A stretch of 64,000 nt of DNA, taken from Streptomyces flavidovirens DSM 40150. Lineage in GTDB: Bacteria > Actinomycetota > Actinomycetes > Streptomycetales > Streptomycetaceae. The position numbers and the translations under genes were made by a program. The DNA lies in the NCBI RefSeq assembly GCF_000429085.1, contig NZ_AUBE01000003.1, forward strand, positions 186,001 to 250,000, in the 5' to 3' direction. Each line of letters opens with the position of its first letter. The first letter of the stretch is position 1. Positions 7,270 to 15,650 of this stretch are shown piece after piece. Below the pieces are notes generated by a model, which had not been told where the DNA came from, ran no database searches, and saw only the letters and a list, made by a program, of their open reading frames with translations.

Positions 7270-9030
7270 TCAGCCGAACTCGCGCCACCGGTTGGTGATC
7301 GGCAGCCGGCGGTCCTTGCCGAAGCCCTTCGCGGAGATCTTCGTGCCCGGCGGGTACTGCCGCCGCTTGTACTCCGCCGTGTCCACCATCCGCAGCGTCT
7401 TCGCGACCAGCGCCCGGTCGAAACCGGCGGCGACGATCGACTCCAGGCCCTGGTCCTTGTCGACGTACAGCTCCAGGATCCGGTCCAGGACGTCGTAGTC
7501 CGGCAGCGAGTCGGTGTCCACCTGCCCCGGCCGCAGCTCCGCGCTCGGCGGCTTGGAGATCGAGCTCTCCGGGATCGGCGGCGTCTGGCCCCGCTCCTCG
7601 GCCGCCTTGTTCCGCCACTTGGCGAGCGCGAAGATCCACGTCTTGTAGACGTCCTTGATCGGCCCGTACGCACCGACCGAGTCGCCGTACAGGGTCGAGT
7701 ACCCCACCGCCAGCTCGGACTTGTTGCCCGGCGCGAGCACGATCTGGCCCTCCTGGTTGGAAATGGCCATCAGCGTCGTGCCGCGCAGCCGCGACTGCAG
7801 GTTCTCCTCGGCGAGCCCGGTCAGGCCGAGCGAGTCCATGTACGCGTCGAACATCGGCTCGATCGCGACGGTCCGGTAGTTCAGCCCGGTACGCCGTGCC
7901 AGCTCCGCCGCGTCGCCCTTGGAGTGGTCCGAGGAGTACTTCGACGGCATGGACACGCCGTACACGTTCTGCGCACCCAGCGCGTCGCACGCGATCGCGG
8001 CCACGAGCGCCGAGTCGATGCCCCCGGAGAGCCCGATCAGGACCTTGCTGAAACCATTCTTGGCGGCGTACGCGCGAAGTCCCACGACCAGGGCCGAGTA
8101 CACCTCCTCCTCGTCCTCCAGGCGCTCCGCGTAACCGCCCGTCAGCTCGGGCTCGTACGCCGGCACCGGCTCCTCCGAGAGGATCACGCGGTCGATGTGG
8201 AGGCCGTCGTCGACGATTCCGGCCGGAGCTTCCCCGCTCGGCGCCGCTGCCGGCAGGTCCAGGTCGAGCAGCATGCTGCCCTCCGAGAACTGGGGGGCGC
8301 GCGCGATGACTTCGCCGTCCTTGTCGCAGACGATCGAGTCGCCGTCGTAGACCAGTTCGTCCTGGCCGCCGATCATCGCGACGTACGCCGTCGTGCAGCC
8401 CGCCTCCTGGGCGCGCTTGCGGACCAGTTCCAGCCGGCTGTCGTCTTTGTGGACCTCGTACGGCGAGGCGTTGATGGAGAGGAGCAAGCCCGCCCCGGCG
8501 GACCGGGTGGCCGGCACGCGGCCGCCGTCCTGCCAGAGGTCCTCGCAGATGGCGAGGGCGACATCGACGCCGTGCACCCGGATGACGGGCATCGAGTCGC
8601 CCGGCACGAAGTACCGGAATTCGTCGAAAACGCCGTAATTCGGGAGGTGGTGCTTGGCGAAGGACAGCGCGACCTTGCCGCGGTGCAGCACGGCGGCGGC
8701 GTCCTGCGGGGACCCGGCCGGCTGGCCGTAGCGCGGCTGGGCCTTCTCGCAGCGGTCGAGATAGCCGACGACGACCGGGATCTCCCCGAAGCCCTCCTTT
8801 TCGAGGCGCACCGCGAGCGCGCGCACGGCGTCGCGGGAGGCCTCGACGAAGGACGACCGCAGCGCGAGGTCCTCGACGGGGTAACCGGTCAGCGCCATCT
8901 CGGGGAACGCCACGAGGTGGGCGCCCTGCTCGGCGGCGTGCCGGGTCCAGTGGACGATCGATTCGGCGTTGCCGGCGAGGTCGCCGACGGTCGAGTCGAT
9001 CTGATTCAGAGCGAGGCGTAGTTGAGGCAC
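7270..9030 (-). CDS. nadE: Glutamine-dependent NAD+ synthetase
   Basis: 586 residues from a GTG at 9030. This is the two-domain cytosolic enzyme that amidates nicotinic acid adenine dinucleotide to NAD+ using glutamine and ATP. The N-terminal nitrilase-like amidase has the full triad: Glu44 in FPEMALTGY, Lys126 in AKHHLPNYGVFDE and Cys162 in AICEDLW. The synthetase domain has the ATP-pyrophosphatase P-loop LSGGIDSALVAAI near residue 325, and later LAPGNKSELAVGYSTLYGD. An ATG at 9081 is in frame, but the GTG gives the usual N-terminus (PQLRLALNQID). It is monocistronic, and repeats lie downstream. Confidence 0.96.
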   Translation of the reverse strand: MPQLRLALNQIDSTVGDLAGNAESIVHWTRHAAEQGAHLVAFPEMALTGYPVEDLALRSSFVEASRDAVRALAVRLEKEGFGEIPVVVGYLDRCEKAQPRYGQPAGSPQDAAAVLHRGKVALSFAKHHLPNYGVFDEFRYFVPGDSMPVIRVHGVDVALAICEDLWQDGGRVPATRSAGAGLLLSINASPYEVHKDDSRLELVRKRAQEAGCTTAYVAMIGGQDELVYDGDSIVCDKDGEVIARAPQFSEGSMLLDLDLPAAAPSGEAPAGIVDDGLHIDRVILSEEPVPAYEPELTGGYAERLEDEEEVYSALVVGLRAYAAKNGFSKVLIGLSGGIDSALVAAIACDALGAQNVYGVSMPSKYSSDHSKGDAAELARRTGLNYRTVAIEPMFDAYMDSLGLTGLAEENLQSRLRGTTLMAISNQEGQIVLAPGNKSELAVGYSTLYGDSVGAYGPIKDVYKTWIFALAKWRNKAAEERGQTPPIPESSISKPPSAELRPGQVDTDSLPDYDVLDRILELYVDKDQGLESIVAAGFDRALVAKTLRMVDTAEYKRRQYPPGTKISAKGFGKDRRLPITNRWREFG

Positions 9031-9090
9031 GCGCCCCAGTCTAATCGTCTGTCTGACGCGATGCCCTGGGGGATCCGGCACCGGCCGCCC

Positions 9091-9133
9091 GGATCACGTG
9101 GCCGCCCGGATCACTTGGCCGGATCACTTGGCC
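9091..9133. repeat. Three copies of a 13-bp unit spanning a stop codon
   Basis: GGATCAC(G/T)TGGCC occurs at 9091-9103, 9108-9120 and 9121-9133; the last two are exactly tandem. The third copy contains the final codons and the TGA of the DUF4190 gene, so the stop codon has been duplicated downstream. Confidence 0.75.
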
Positions 9134-9972
9134 GGGCGGATCCAGATGGTGTCGTCGTACTCCATCAGGTCCGGGCTGAACTCGACCCGTATCCGGTCGG
9201 CCGCGTCGGGCGGCAGGGAGTAGGCGTACTTCCCGACGGACCGCTTGCCGGGCAGGAGGTTGCCGGTAAGGACCTTCTGGCGGCCGCTGCCGTCGATCAG
9301 CAGCTCCGCGTCGGCCCCGTCGGCGTCGCGGACGTTCGGCAGGCCCGTCTTGAAATCGACCGCCTTTTTGCCGTCGTTGACGGCGATGACCGTCACCTGG
9401 AGCGCTTTGTTGCCTTTCGCGTGCCCCATGGCGAAGTCGTCCGGCACGAACGGCTCCGGCTCGGAGATCGTGATCTTCAAGCCGTTCTCGTACGTGTACG
9501 TCTCGCCGAAGGTCAGGTTCCTGGCCTCCTCCGCCGCGGCCGACGCCGAGGCCTGCGCCGACGCGGACGCCTCCGCCGACGCCTCCGCGGCCTCCATCGC
9601 CTCGTTCTCCTCCCGGATGTAGTCGGCGAACACCGTGACCCTCGAGACGGTGAACACTCCGCCGCCGACGGCGAGCAGGAGACCGACGACGCCGAGGACC
9701 ATGCCGGTGAGTGCCATGCCCCTGTTGGTCGCCATGCCCTTGCGTACGTGGCCGAGCCCGACGATGCCGAAGATCAGCGCCAGCAGGGCGGGCAGCCAGG
9801 ACATCCAGAACAGGAACACCATGAGGCCGAGGACGACACCGGATATGCCGAGCACCAGGGCCGTGACACCCATGCCGTTACGGGGCTGCGCCGGCGGAGG
9901 CGGGGGCGCCTGGAAGCCGGTCGGAGGCGAGCCCCAGGGGCTCTGGTCGGCGGGCGGGGCGGGCAGGGTCAT
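9124..9972 (-). CDS. DUF4190 / DUF4352 membrane-anchored protein
   Basis: 282 residues. A Pro-rich cytoplasmic N-terminus (residues 1-35) leads into three hydrophobic segments of DUF4190 type (LVLGISGVVLGLM...IFGIVGLGHVRKGMA...MVLGVVGLLLAVGGG). A low-complexity Ala/Ser/Glu spacer (EASAEASASAQASASAAAEE, near residues 150-170) follows, and then an exported DUF4352-like beta domain with the GLKITISEPEPF and ALQVTVIAVNDGKKAVDF pattern. The function is unknown; DUF4352 proteins are exported and immunoglobulin-like. The start is the ATG at 9972 with GAAGGAC six bases upstream. The stop codon sits in a tandem repeat. Confidence 0.82.
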   Translation of the reverse strand: MTLPAPPADQSPWGSPPTGFQAPPPPPAQPRNGMGVTALVLGISGVVLGLMVFLFWMSWLPALLALIFGIVGLGHVRKGMATNRGMALTGMVLGVVGLLLAVGGGVFTVSRVTVFADYIREENEAMEAAEASAEASASAQASASAAAEEARNLTFGETYTYENGLKITISEPEPFVPDDFAMGHAKGNKALQVTVIAVNDGKKAVDFKTGLPNVRDADGADAELLIDGSGRQKVLTGNLLPGKRSVGKYAYSLPPDAADRIRVEFSPDLMEYDDTIWIRPAK

Positions 9973-10165
9973 CCGACGTCCTTCAGGCGTGGCGAACGAG
10001 AGTTCGACGAGATTAGCAGCGAGGCTTGTCGGGCTCATTGCCTCTGTCCGGGGCAGGTCCCGCGACAGATCCCGTGGCAGGCCCCACGGCGCGTCCCCGA
10101 GCCACCGGTACCGGCCCATCCCGGTCGCCGCCGGGCCGTAATTCCGAAGTAACGTTCATCTCACT

Positions 10166-10852
10166 ATGCCCACTGCGTCCCTCCGCGGCACCCGGCCCAT
10201 CGCCGTCCTCCTCGCGCTCGGCGCCACCGTGTACACCGCCTGGGTACTCGAAGCGGTCCTGGCGACCGGCCTCGACCCCCTGCGCACGTACGTCAGCGAA
10301 CTGGCCGCAGCCGACCAGCCGTTCGGCGGCCTCTTCCGGGTCACCGACCTCGTCGCGGGTCTGCTGATCCTCGCGGGCGCGCTCTGGGTCTGCGTCAGGT
10401 ACCGCCCGCGCGGCCTGTGGGACGTCACCGGCTGGGCGGCCCTCGCCGTCTTCGGCGCCGCGACCGCCGCCGACTCCCGGCTGCCGCTGAGCTGCGCGCC
10501 GACCGCGGACGCGGGCTGCGCGGTCCGCGAGGCGGCCGGGTTCGTCCCGGCCACCCATGCGGCGCACGCGTGGAGCAGCAGCATCGCGTCGACCGCGGCG
10601 GTCGTCGCCGTCGTGGCACTCACCGTCGCGGCCCGCCGCCACGGCCGCCCCTCACCCCTCGCCCGTTCGGGGCCGGCCCTCGCGGCGGCCGAACTGGCGG
10701 CCACCGTCTGGACCCTGTCGTCCATCGCCGCCTTCGAGGCCGGAAACGGCCTGTGGCTTCTGGGCGCCGGACAGCGGCTCCAGGTCCTCTTCGCGGCGGT
10801 CTGGCTCGTCGTGCTCGCGTGGTCGATCGCACGCGAGAAGCTGTACGAGTGA
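10166..10852 (+). CDS. DUF998 integral membrane protein
   Basis: 228 residues and about six hydrophobic spans. The N-terminal span followed by TYVSELAAADQPFGGLFRVTDLVAGLLIL is the DUF998 signature, and a Cys pair lies in an outward loop (PLSCAPTADAGCAV). The function is unknown. The stop overlaps the GTG of the next gene (GTGA), so the pair is translated together and may act together. Confidence 0.85.
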   Translation: MPTASLRGTRPIAVLLALGATVYTAWVLEAVLATGLDPLRTYVSELAAADQPFGGLFRVTDLVAGLLILAGALWVCVRYRPRGLWDVTGWAALAVFGAATAADSRLPLSCAPTADAGCAVREAAGFVPATHAAHAWSSSIASTAAVVAVVALTVAARRHGRPSPLARSGPALAAAELAATVWTLSSIAAFEAGNGLWLLGAGQRLQVLFAAVWLVVLAWSIAREKLYE

Positions 10853-11775
10853 CCTCGACGGGGAGTTTCATCAGGATCGGCGGTACGGCGCACCACGTGG
10901 TCGTCGAAGGCAGCGGCCCGGTGTGCGTGCTGAGCGCCGGCCTCGGCATGAGCTGGTTCGACTGGGACCCCGTAGTGCCGCTGCTCGCACCCTTTCGCAC
11001 GGTCGTACGGTTCGACCGCCCCGGCCACGGCCTGAGCGCCCCCGCCCCCACCGCCACGCCCCCCACCGCCGCCGGCGAAGCGCACCGCATCGCCGCGATC
11101 CTCGACGCGCTGTCCCTGGACGGCGAAGGTGATCACCGCCCGGCCACCGTCGTCGGACACTCCGTCGCGGGGTTCCACGCGGAGGCGTTCGCCCGCCTGT
11201 ATCCGGCCCGTACGGCCTCCGTCGTGCTCCTCGACTCCAGCGTCGAGGAGCACGCCCGCAGGCCCGCCGCCCCCGCCCTGCGCACCGCGCTGACGCGAGT
11301 CCTCGGCACGGCGCTGAGTGCCGCCGGGGCCCCGGCGGCACTCGGGCCGCTCGCGCGCCGCGCGGTGGTGCGGGCCGGCAGCGCGGACCCGGCGGGCAGC
11401 GGCGGCGACCCGGCCCCGGCCGCGCTCGTACGCCGCTGCTACCGCACCTCCCGCGTCCTGCGCGGGGCGCTCCGGGAGAACACCCACTACCGCGCGGTCG
11501 CCGCCGGACTCCTCGCCCTGCGCGACCGCTTCCCGCTGCCCGACGGCGTCCCGGTCACGGTCCTCGCGGCGTACGACGGCAGAGGCGGACGCGGTTCGAC
11601 ACGCTGGCTGGAGCGTCAGCGCGGCCTCGCGAGCAGCCTCGGCGCCCGCTTCGAAGTCGCCGAGCCCTGCGGCCACTTGGTGATGCTGGACCGCCCGGAC
11701 GCGGTGGTCCGGGCGGTCCTGGCGGCCGGACGGGCGGCCCCGGTCAGGGACGGGGCGCCGCGCCCCGCGCCTTGA
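10849..11775 (+). CDS. Alpha/beta hydrolase
   Basis: 308 residues from the overlapping GTG. It has an alpha/beta hydrolase fold with oxyanion-side LSAGLGMSWFDWDPVV, the strand-turn RFDRPGHGLSAP, nucleophile elbow VGHSVAGFHAE (Ser near residue 105) and a probable catalytic His in CGHLVMLDRPD near residue 280. It has no signal peptide. The substrate is unknown; coupling to the DUF998 gene suggests a membrane-linked substrate, but this is inference. The 3' end overlaps the convergent DUF305 gene by 32 bases. Confidence 0.86.
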   Translation: MTSTGSFIRIGGTAHHVVVEGSGPVCVLSAGLGMSWFDWDPVVPLLAPFRTVVRFDRPGHGLSAPAPTATPPTAAGEAHRIAAILDALSLDGEGDHRPATVVGHSVAGFHAEAFARLYPARTASVVLLDSSVEEHARRPAAPALRTALTRVLGTALSAAGAPAALGPLARRAVVRAGSADPAGSGGDPAPAALVRRCYRTSRVLRGALRENTHYRAVAAGLLALRDRFPLPDGVPVTVLAAYDGRGGRGSTRWLERQRGLASSLGARFEVAEPCGHLVMLDRPDAVVRAVLAAGRAAPVRDGAPRPAP

Positions 11776-12424
11776 GCAGGTCGGCCATCAGCGCCAGCTC
11801 CGACTCCTGGGCGTCGACCATGCCCTGGGCCAGCGACCGCTCCGTGCCGACTTCGCAGCGGTCGGCGCAGCCCCGGGCCATCGTGACGCCGCCCTTGTGG
11901 TGGTCGGTCATCAGCTGGAGGTAGAGGATCTCCGCCTGCTTGCCGTCCGCCTCGCGGAGCTTCGCCAGCTCGGCCCTGGTCGCCATGCCGGGCATGAGCG
12001 ACCCGTCACGCACCTCGTGCGCCCCGTGCGACCCGTGCCCGCCCTGCTCCGGGCCGCCCTTGGCCATCCAGGCCATCGGCTCGTCCGAGGAGACCTTCGG
12101 CAGACCCCACAGGTCCAGCCAGCCGAGCATCATGCCCCGCTGGTTCGCCTGCGTGTTGGCGATGTCGTACGCCAGCCTGCGCACCTCTTCGTCCTTCGTG
12201 CGGTCGCGCACGATGAACGACATCTCCACCGCCTGCTGGTGATGCACCGACATGTCCCGTGCGAAGCCCGCGTCCGCGGAATCCTCGCCAGGCGTACGGG
12301 CCGCAGCGGAACCGCCACTGCCACCGCCCTCGTTCCCGTTCCCGGCGGCGACCGTGACAGCCCCCGCCGCGAAGAGCATTGCCAGCACCACTGCGGTGAC
12401 GGCTGCCCAGTACGTACGGGTCAT
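11744..12424 (-). CDS. Secreted or membrane-anchored DUF305 family protein
   Basis: 226 residues. An N-terminal hydrophobic signal or anchor (TYWAAVTAVVLAMLFAAGAVTVAA) is followed by a Gly-rich linker and a DUF305 helical domain with two repeated His-His motifs: MSVHHQQAVEMS near residue 60 and LMTDHHKGGVTMA near residue 170, plus RGMMLGWLDLW. DUF305 proteins are ferritin-like bundles, some associated with metal, often copper, handling; none of that is proven here. The ATG overlaps the TGA of the DUF3105 gene (TGATG), so the two are coupled. Confidence 0.88.
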   Translation of the reverse strand: MTRTYWAAVTAVVLAMLFAAGAVTVAAGNGNEGGGSGGSAAARTPGEDSADAGFARDMSVHHQQAVEMSFIVRDRTKDEEVRRLAYDIANTQANQRGMMLGWLDLWGLPKVSSDEPMAWMAKGGPEQGGHGSHGAHEVRDGSLMPGMATRAELAKLREADGKQAEILYLQLMTDHHKGGVTMARGCADRCEVGTERSLAQGMVDAQESELALMADLLKARGAAPRP

Positions 12425-13071
12425 CACTGAGCCATTCCACCCGTGCACGCCGCACCGGGCTCGGGCGTCTGCGGCCCCTGCACGTACTTCGTGAAGAACT
12501 GGTCGACCCGCGGGTCCGTGGCGCTGTCCACGGTCACCTGCTTGCCCCACGCGCTGAGCATGAGCGCACCGGCCTGGTCCTTGACCGGGCTCATCAGCGA
12601 ATACGGGGTCTTGCCGACCTTCTCGGCGAGCTTCTTGACGTCGGCGTCGGACGCCTTGTCGTTGTACGTCACCCACACCGCGCCGTGCTCCAGCGAGTGC
12701 ACCGCGTTGACCTTGGGGATTTCCTTCTTGTAGACGTCCCCCTCGCAGTTCATCCAGACCTGCGAGTGGTCGCCGCCCACCGGCGGCGTCATCGGGTAGG
12801 AGACGTCCTTGGTCACGTGGTTGCGCCCGAGCTTCTTGGCGTCCCAGGACTTCTCGCTCTTCACGGGCGCTTTGGCCTGGGCGACCTTCTGTTCCTTCTT
12901 CTCCGACTCCTGGAGGAAGACGTACGAGCCGAATCCGACCAGGCCGGCCACGACGACCGCGCTGACGCTGATCGTGATGATCCGGTTTCTGCGCTCGCGC
13001 GACTGCTCGGCGCGGCGCATCTCCTCTATTCGGGCCTTGCGCGACGCGTTGGCGGTCTTGTTGGAAGCCAT
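12424..13071 (-). CDS. DUF3105 family membrane-anchored protein
   Basis: 215 residues. A basic cytoplasmic N-terminus with a coiled, charged stretch (ASRKARIEEMRRAEQSRERRNR) precedes one membrane span (ITISVSAVVVAGLVGFGSYVFL, near residues 33-54), then an exported DUF3105 domain. Family motifs are PPVGGDHSQVWMNCEGDVY, SLEHGAVWVTYN and LSAWGKQ; conserved His and Cys in these motifs could bind metal. DUF3105 with DUF305 is a recurring pair in actinobacteria with no assigned role. A small Cys-containing protein gene lies 69 bases upstream on the same strand. Confidence 0.9.
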   Translation of the reverse strand: MASNKTANASRKARIEEMRRAEQSRERRNRIITISVSAVVVAGLVGFGSYVFLQESEKKEQKVAQAKAPVKSEKSWDAKKLGRNHVTKDVSYPMTPPVGGDHSQVWMNCEGDVYKKEIPKVNAVHSLEHGAVWVTYNDKASDADVKKLAEKVGKTPYSLMSPVKDQAGALMLSAWGKQVTVDSATDPRVDQFFTKYVQGPQTPEPGAACTGGMAQ

Positions 13072-13140
13072 GGTGTAAGTCCTTCGCCTGCTGAGAGGGG
13101 GGTGGGGAAAAGCGGAGAGTCCCGGCTGCGGGCGGCCCGG

Positions 13141-13530
13141 CTACGTCCGCATCACCTGAAGGACATGGCGCCCCGGCGCACGGGGAAGCGCCCCGGCGGC
13201 GCGCGCCGGATCAGCGCCGGCGGGGGGTGCGGAGTACTGCGGCTCGGCGGTCACCGGCGTGGCCGGCGGCGGCGCGGTGAGCACGGCGGGGGACAGGTGC
13301 GGGAAGGCGCCGCAGTGCTGGGAGTCGTACGGGCAGATGTACGCGGGCCCGTGCTGCGCGGGAGCGGCGGCCGGCGCGGCGGCGACGGGCCCGTGCTCCT
13401 CGCGGGGCTCGGAACCGGCACCCAGACAGAAGAAGAGCGCGGCGAGCAGCGTCGCCACGGCGCTCAGCAGCGCCGTGGGACGTGTGGTGCGCCCAGTGCG
13501 CCCGGTGCGGGATTGCCGCCGTCCCCCCAT
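13141..13530 (-). CDS. Small Pro/Ala-rich exported protein with a Cys/His motif
   Basis: 129 residues, not recognised as a named family. An Arg-rich N-terminus is followed by one hydrophobic segment (LLSAVATLLAALFFCLGAG), then a Pro/Ala-rich exported tail containing YICPYDSQHCGAFPH, where two Cys and two His could hold a metal ion or disulfide. It begins the transcription unit that continues with DUF3105 and DUF305. ATG at 13530; a longer in-frame extension upstream looks like shadow coding of the divergent oxidoreductase gene. Confidence 0.62.
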   Translation of the reverse strand: MGGRRQSRTGRTGRTTRPTALLSAVATLLAALFFCLGAGSEPREEHGPVAAAPAAAPAQHGPAYICPYDSQHCGAFPHLSPAVLTAPPPATPVTAEPQYSAPPAGADPARAAGALPRAPGRHVLQVMRT

Positions 13531-13638
13531 GGGCGGAAATCGTAGTGTGCGGCGGCGCTCCGTACGCCCTGCGGGCCGCATCCGTCGCATCCGGTGGGGC
13601 GGATGTTTTGTGCCCCGGCGATCGGCAACCCGTCCGTC

Positions 13639-14604
13639 ATGGTGCAAATCGGATACACGATGATGACTGAGCAGGCCGGTCCCCGCGACCTCGTCGACCA
13701 TGTGGTCGCCGCGGAGAGGGCCGGCTTCGACTTCTCCGTGACCTCGGACCACTACTTCCCGTGGCTGGTTGAACAGGGGCACGCCCCGTACGCGTGGAGC
13801 GTCCTCGGCGCGGCGGCCCAGGCAACCTCCCGCATCCCCCTGATGACGTACGTGACCTGCCCGACCGTTCGCTACCACCCCGCCGTCGTCGCCCAGAAGG
13901 CCGCGACCACGCAGTTGCTCGCCGAGGGCCGGTTCCGGCTCGGCCTCGGCTCCGGCGAGAACCTCAACGAGCACGTCGTCGGTGCGGGCTGGCCTGCCGC
14001 ACACGTCCGCCTGGAGATGCTGGAGGAGGCCGTGGAGATCATCCGCGCGCTGTTCGCCGGCGGCGACGTGAGCCACCACGGCACGCACTACGACGTCGAG
14101 AACGCCCGGCTCTGGGACCTGCCCGACCGGCTTCCGCCGATCGGCATCGCCGTCTCCGGCGAGCGGTCCTGCGAGCTCGCGGGCCGCCTCGGCGACCTGG
14201 TCATCGCCACCGAACCCAAGAGCGAACTCCTGGACGCCTTCGACCGCCACGGCGGCAACGGAAAGCCGCGGATCGGGCAGTTGCCCGTCTGCTTCGACAC
14301 CGACCGGGACGCGGCGGTCCAGCGGGCACACGAGCAGTTCCGCTGGTTCGGCGGCGGCTGGAAGGTCAACGCCGAGCTGCCCGGGCCCGCCGGATTCGCG
14401 GGGGCCACCCAGTTCGTACGGCCCGAGGACGTCGCCGACTCCATTCCGTGCGGCTCGGACGTCGAGACGTTCGTCGAGGCGGTACGGCCGTACGCCGAGG
14501 CGGGCTTCACGGAGATCGCCCTGGTGCAGGTCGGCGGCGAGCACCAGCTGCCGTTCATCGACTGGGCGGAGAAGGAGCTGCTGCCCGCGCTGCGCGAACT
14601 CTGA
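13639..14604 (+). CDS. LLM-class F420-dependent oxidoreductase (G6PDH-like TIGR03557 type)
   Basis: 321 residues. It has the luciferase-like TIM barrel of the F420-dependent glucose-6-phosphate-dehydrogenase-like group. It starts MVQIGYTMMTEQAGP and carries TSDHYFPW, a conserved motif near residue 35 in F420 enzymes, LMTYVTCPTVRYHPAVVAQKAAT, GRFRLGLGSGENLNEHVVG and the C-terminal IDWAEKELLPALR. It probably performs hydride transfer with coenzyme F420; the real substrate is unknown, since many TIGR03557 members do not use glucose-6-phosphate. An ATG at 13594 is in frame, but family alignment supports 13639. Confidence 0.88.
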   Translation: MVQIGYTMMTEQAGPRDLVDHVVAAERAGFDFSVTSDHYFPWLVEQGHAPYAWSVLGAAAQATSRIPLMTYVTCPTVRYHPAVVAQKAATTQLLAEGRFRLGLGSGENLNEHVVGAGWPAAHVRLEMLEEAVEIIRALFAGGDVSHHGTHYDVENARLWDLPDRLPPIGIAVSGERSCELAGRLGDLVIATEPKSELLDAFDRHGGNGKPRIGQLPVCFDTDRDAAVQRAHEQFRWFGGGWKVNAELPGPAGFAGATQFVRPEDVADSIPCGSDVETFVEAVRPYAEAGFTEIALVQVGGEHQLPFIDWAEKELLPALREL

Positions 14605-14654
14605 ACCGGCGCCCGGCGGCCGCCCCCGAAGTCCCCGGCGGCCGCCCCTCCGGG

Positions 14655-15044
14655 TCAGCGCGGAGCGAACCTGTGGGCCAGCGTGAAGGAGTGCCCGGCC
14701 GGATCGGAGTACACGCGTTCGTCGCGCGGTCCGCTGTTGTTCTTCGTGTCCACGGGCCGCGCGCCGAGGCTCACGGCCTCGCGCTCCGCCTCGTCCATAT
14801 CGCCGCGCTCCACCAGAATGCGCAGGTGGGCCTGTTGCGAGTCGTCCGGACGCGGCCAGCTGGGCGGCGCGTAACCGTGGTCCCTTCGTACCGCCAGAAA
14901 GACGCCCTGCCCGCCCAAGACCTCGACGAAGTCCGGGTTGGTCCCCACCCGGACCTCCGCGTCGAGCAGGCCGGCGTAGAACTCCGCCAGCACCTCGGGT
15001 TCGGCGCAGTCCAGGACCAGAACGCTCTGTTTCGCGACAGTCAT
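14655..15044 (-). CDS. VOC superfamily (glyoxalase/bleomycin-resistance fold) protein
   Basis: 129 residues. Two beta-alpha-beta-beta-beta modules are visible: SVLVLDCAEPEVLAEFYAGLLDAEV at the start and HLRILVERGDMDEAEREAVSLGAR in the middle, ending VYSDPAGHSFTLAHRF. It belongs to the glyoxalase-like 6 group, of unknown function. ATG at 15044 with GGGGAG well placed. It is convergent with the F420 oxidoreductase gene; a GC palindrome (GGCGGCCGCC, twice) fills the short gap. Confidence 0.85.
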   Translation of the reverse strand: MTVAKQSVLVLDCAEPEVLAEFYAGLLDAEVRVGTNPDFVEVLGGQGVFLAVRRDHGYAPPSWPRPDDSQQAHLRILVERGDMDEAEREAVSLGARPVDTKNNSGPRDERVYSDPAGHSFTLAHRFAPR

Positions 15045-15266
15045 GTGCTCTCCCCAGTATCCGCAGCGGGCCGGACGGCCCATGAATCGCGTACCCAGCG
15101 GGTGCGACGGCACACGGACCGTCACGGAGCGCGCCCGGCCGATGGCATGAGCCGATGGCATTACGGCCGGGGGAGCGGGTACACGCTGCTCGCCGTCTCC
15201 GGTCGCGCTCGCGATCCCGGCGGGTGAGCCTGGGGATCGGCGACGACGAGAGAAAGAAGCCTCACA

Positions 15267-15650
15267 GTGAACAGCACGGAACACCCCGGCACGCAGGTCC
15301 TGGTGGAACTCACGGGCAGCTCCAAGGAGGACGCCAACGCCGTCTTCGGCGCGCTGTGCACCGCCTTCGAGTCGGACCGCAAGGCCGACGAGGAACTGCA
15401 CAACGGCATGAACGGTCGCCCGATGGTGTGGAGTGCGACGTACGACGTGTTCGAGGTCCGGGAGCAGGCCGCTCCGGCACGCCTTTCGGCGCCCGTGACC
15501 GTCACGCTCCAGGGCGGCTACCGCGCGGTGGACCGGGTACGTGAGCAGCTCCAGTCGGCCTTCGCGGTGCGCGAGGAGGGTTCGGCCTCCGGCGACCAGG
15601 AGAAGGAGCTCCAGCTGCGCCTGGAGAGCGGGCCCGGGACATCGCCATGA
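15267..15650 (+). CDS. Conserved small hypothetical protein
   Basis: 127 residues from a GTG with AGAAAG upstream. I do not recognise the family. It looks like a compact alpha/beta domain (TQVLVELTGSSKEDANAVFGALCTAF, then VTVTLQGGYRAVDRVREQLQSAF) with a charged C-terminal tail; the two halves each follow a strand-then-helix pattern, so it may be a ferredoxin-like fold. It has no signal peptide. Its stop overlaps the ATG of the DUF6328 membrane protein (ATGA), which suggests the two products work together. Confidence 0.72.
   Translation: MNSTEHPGTQVLVELTGSSKEDANAVFGALCTAFESDRKADEELHNGMNGRPMVWSATYDVFEVREQAAPARLSAPVTVTLQGGYRAVDRVREQLQSAFAVREEGSASGDQEKELQLRLESGPGTSP

Noticed and set aside
7141..9021. 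626-residue plus-strand frame antisense to nadE
   Set aside because: Mirror of nadE in a high-GC frame; composition is Arg/Val/Leu/Gly noise.
14605..14654. Repeated GGCGGCCGCC as an attachment site
   Set aside because: It is a short GC palindrome twice in a terminator-size gap between convergent genes; no integrase nearby.
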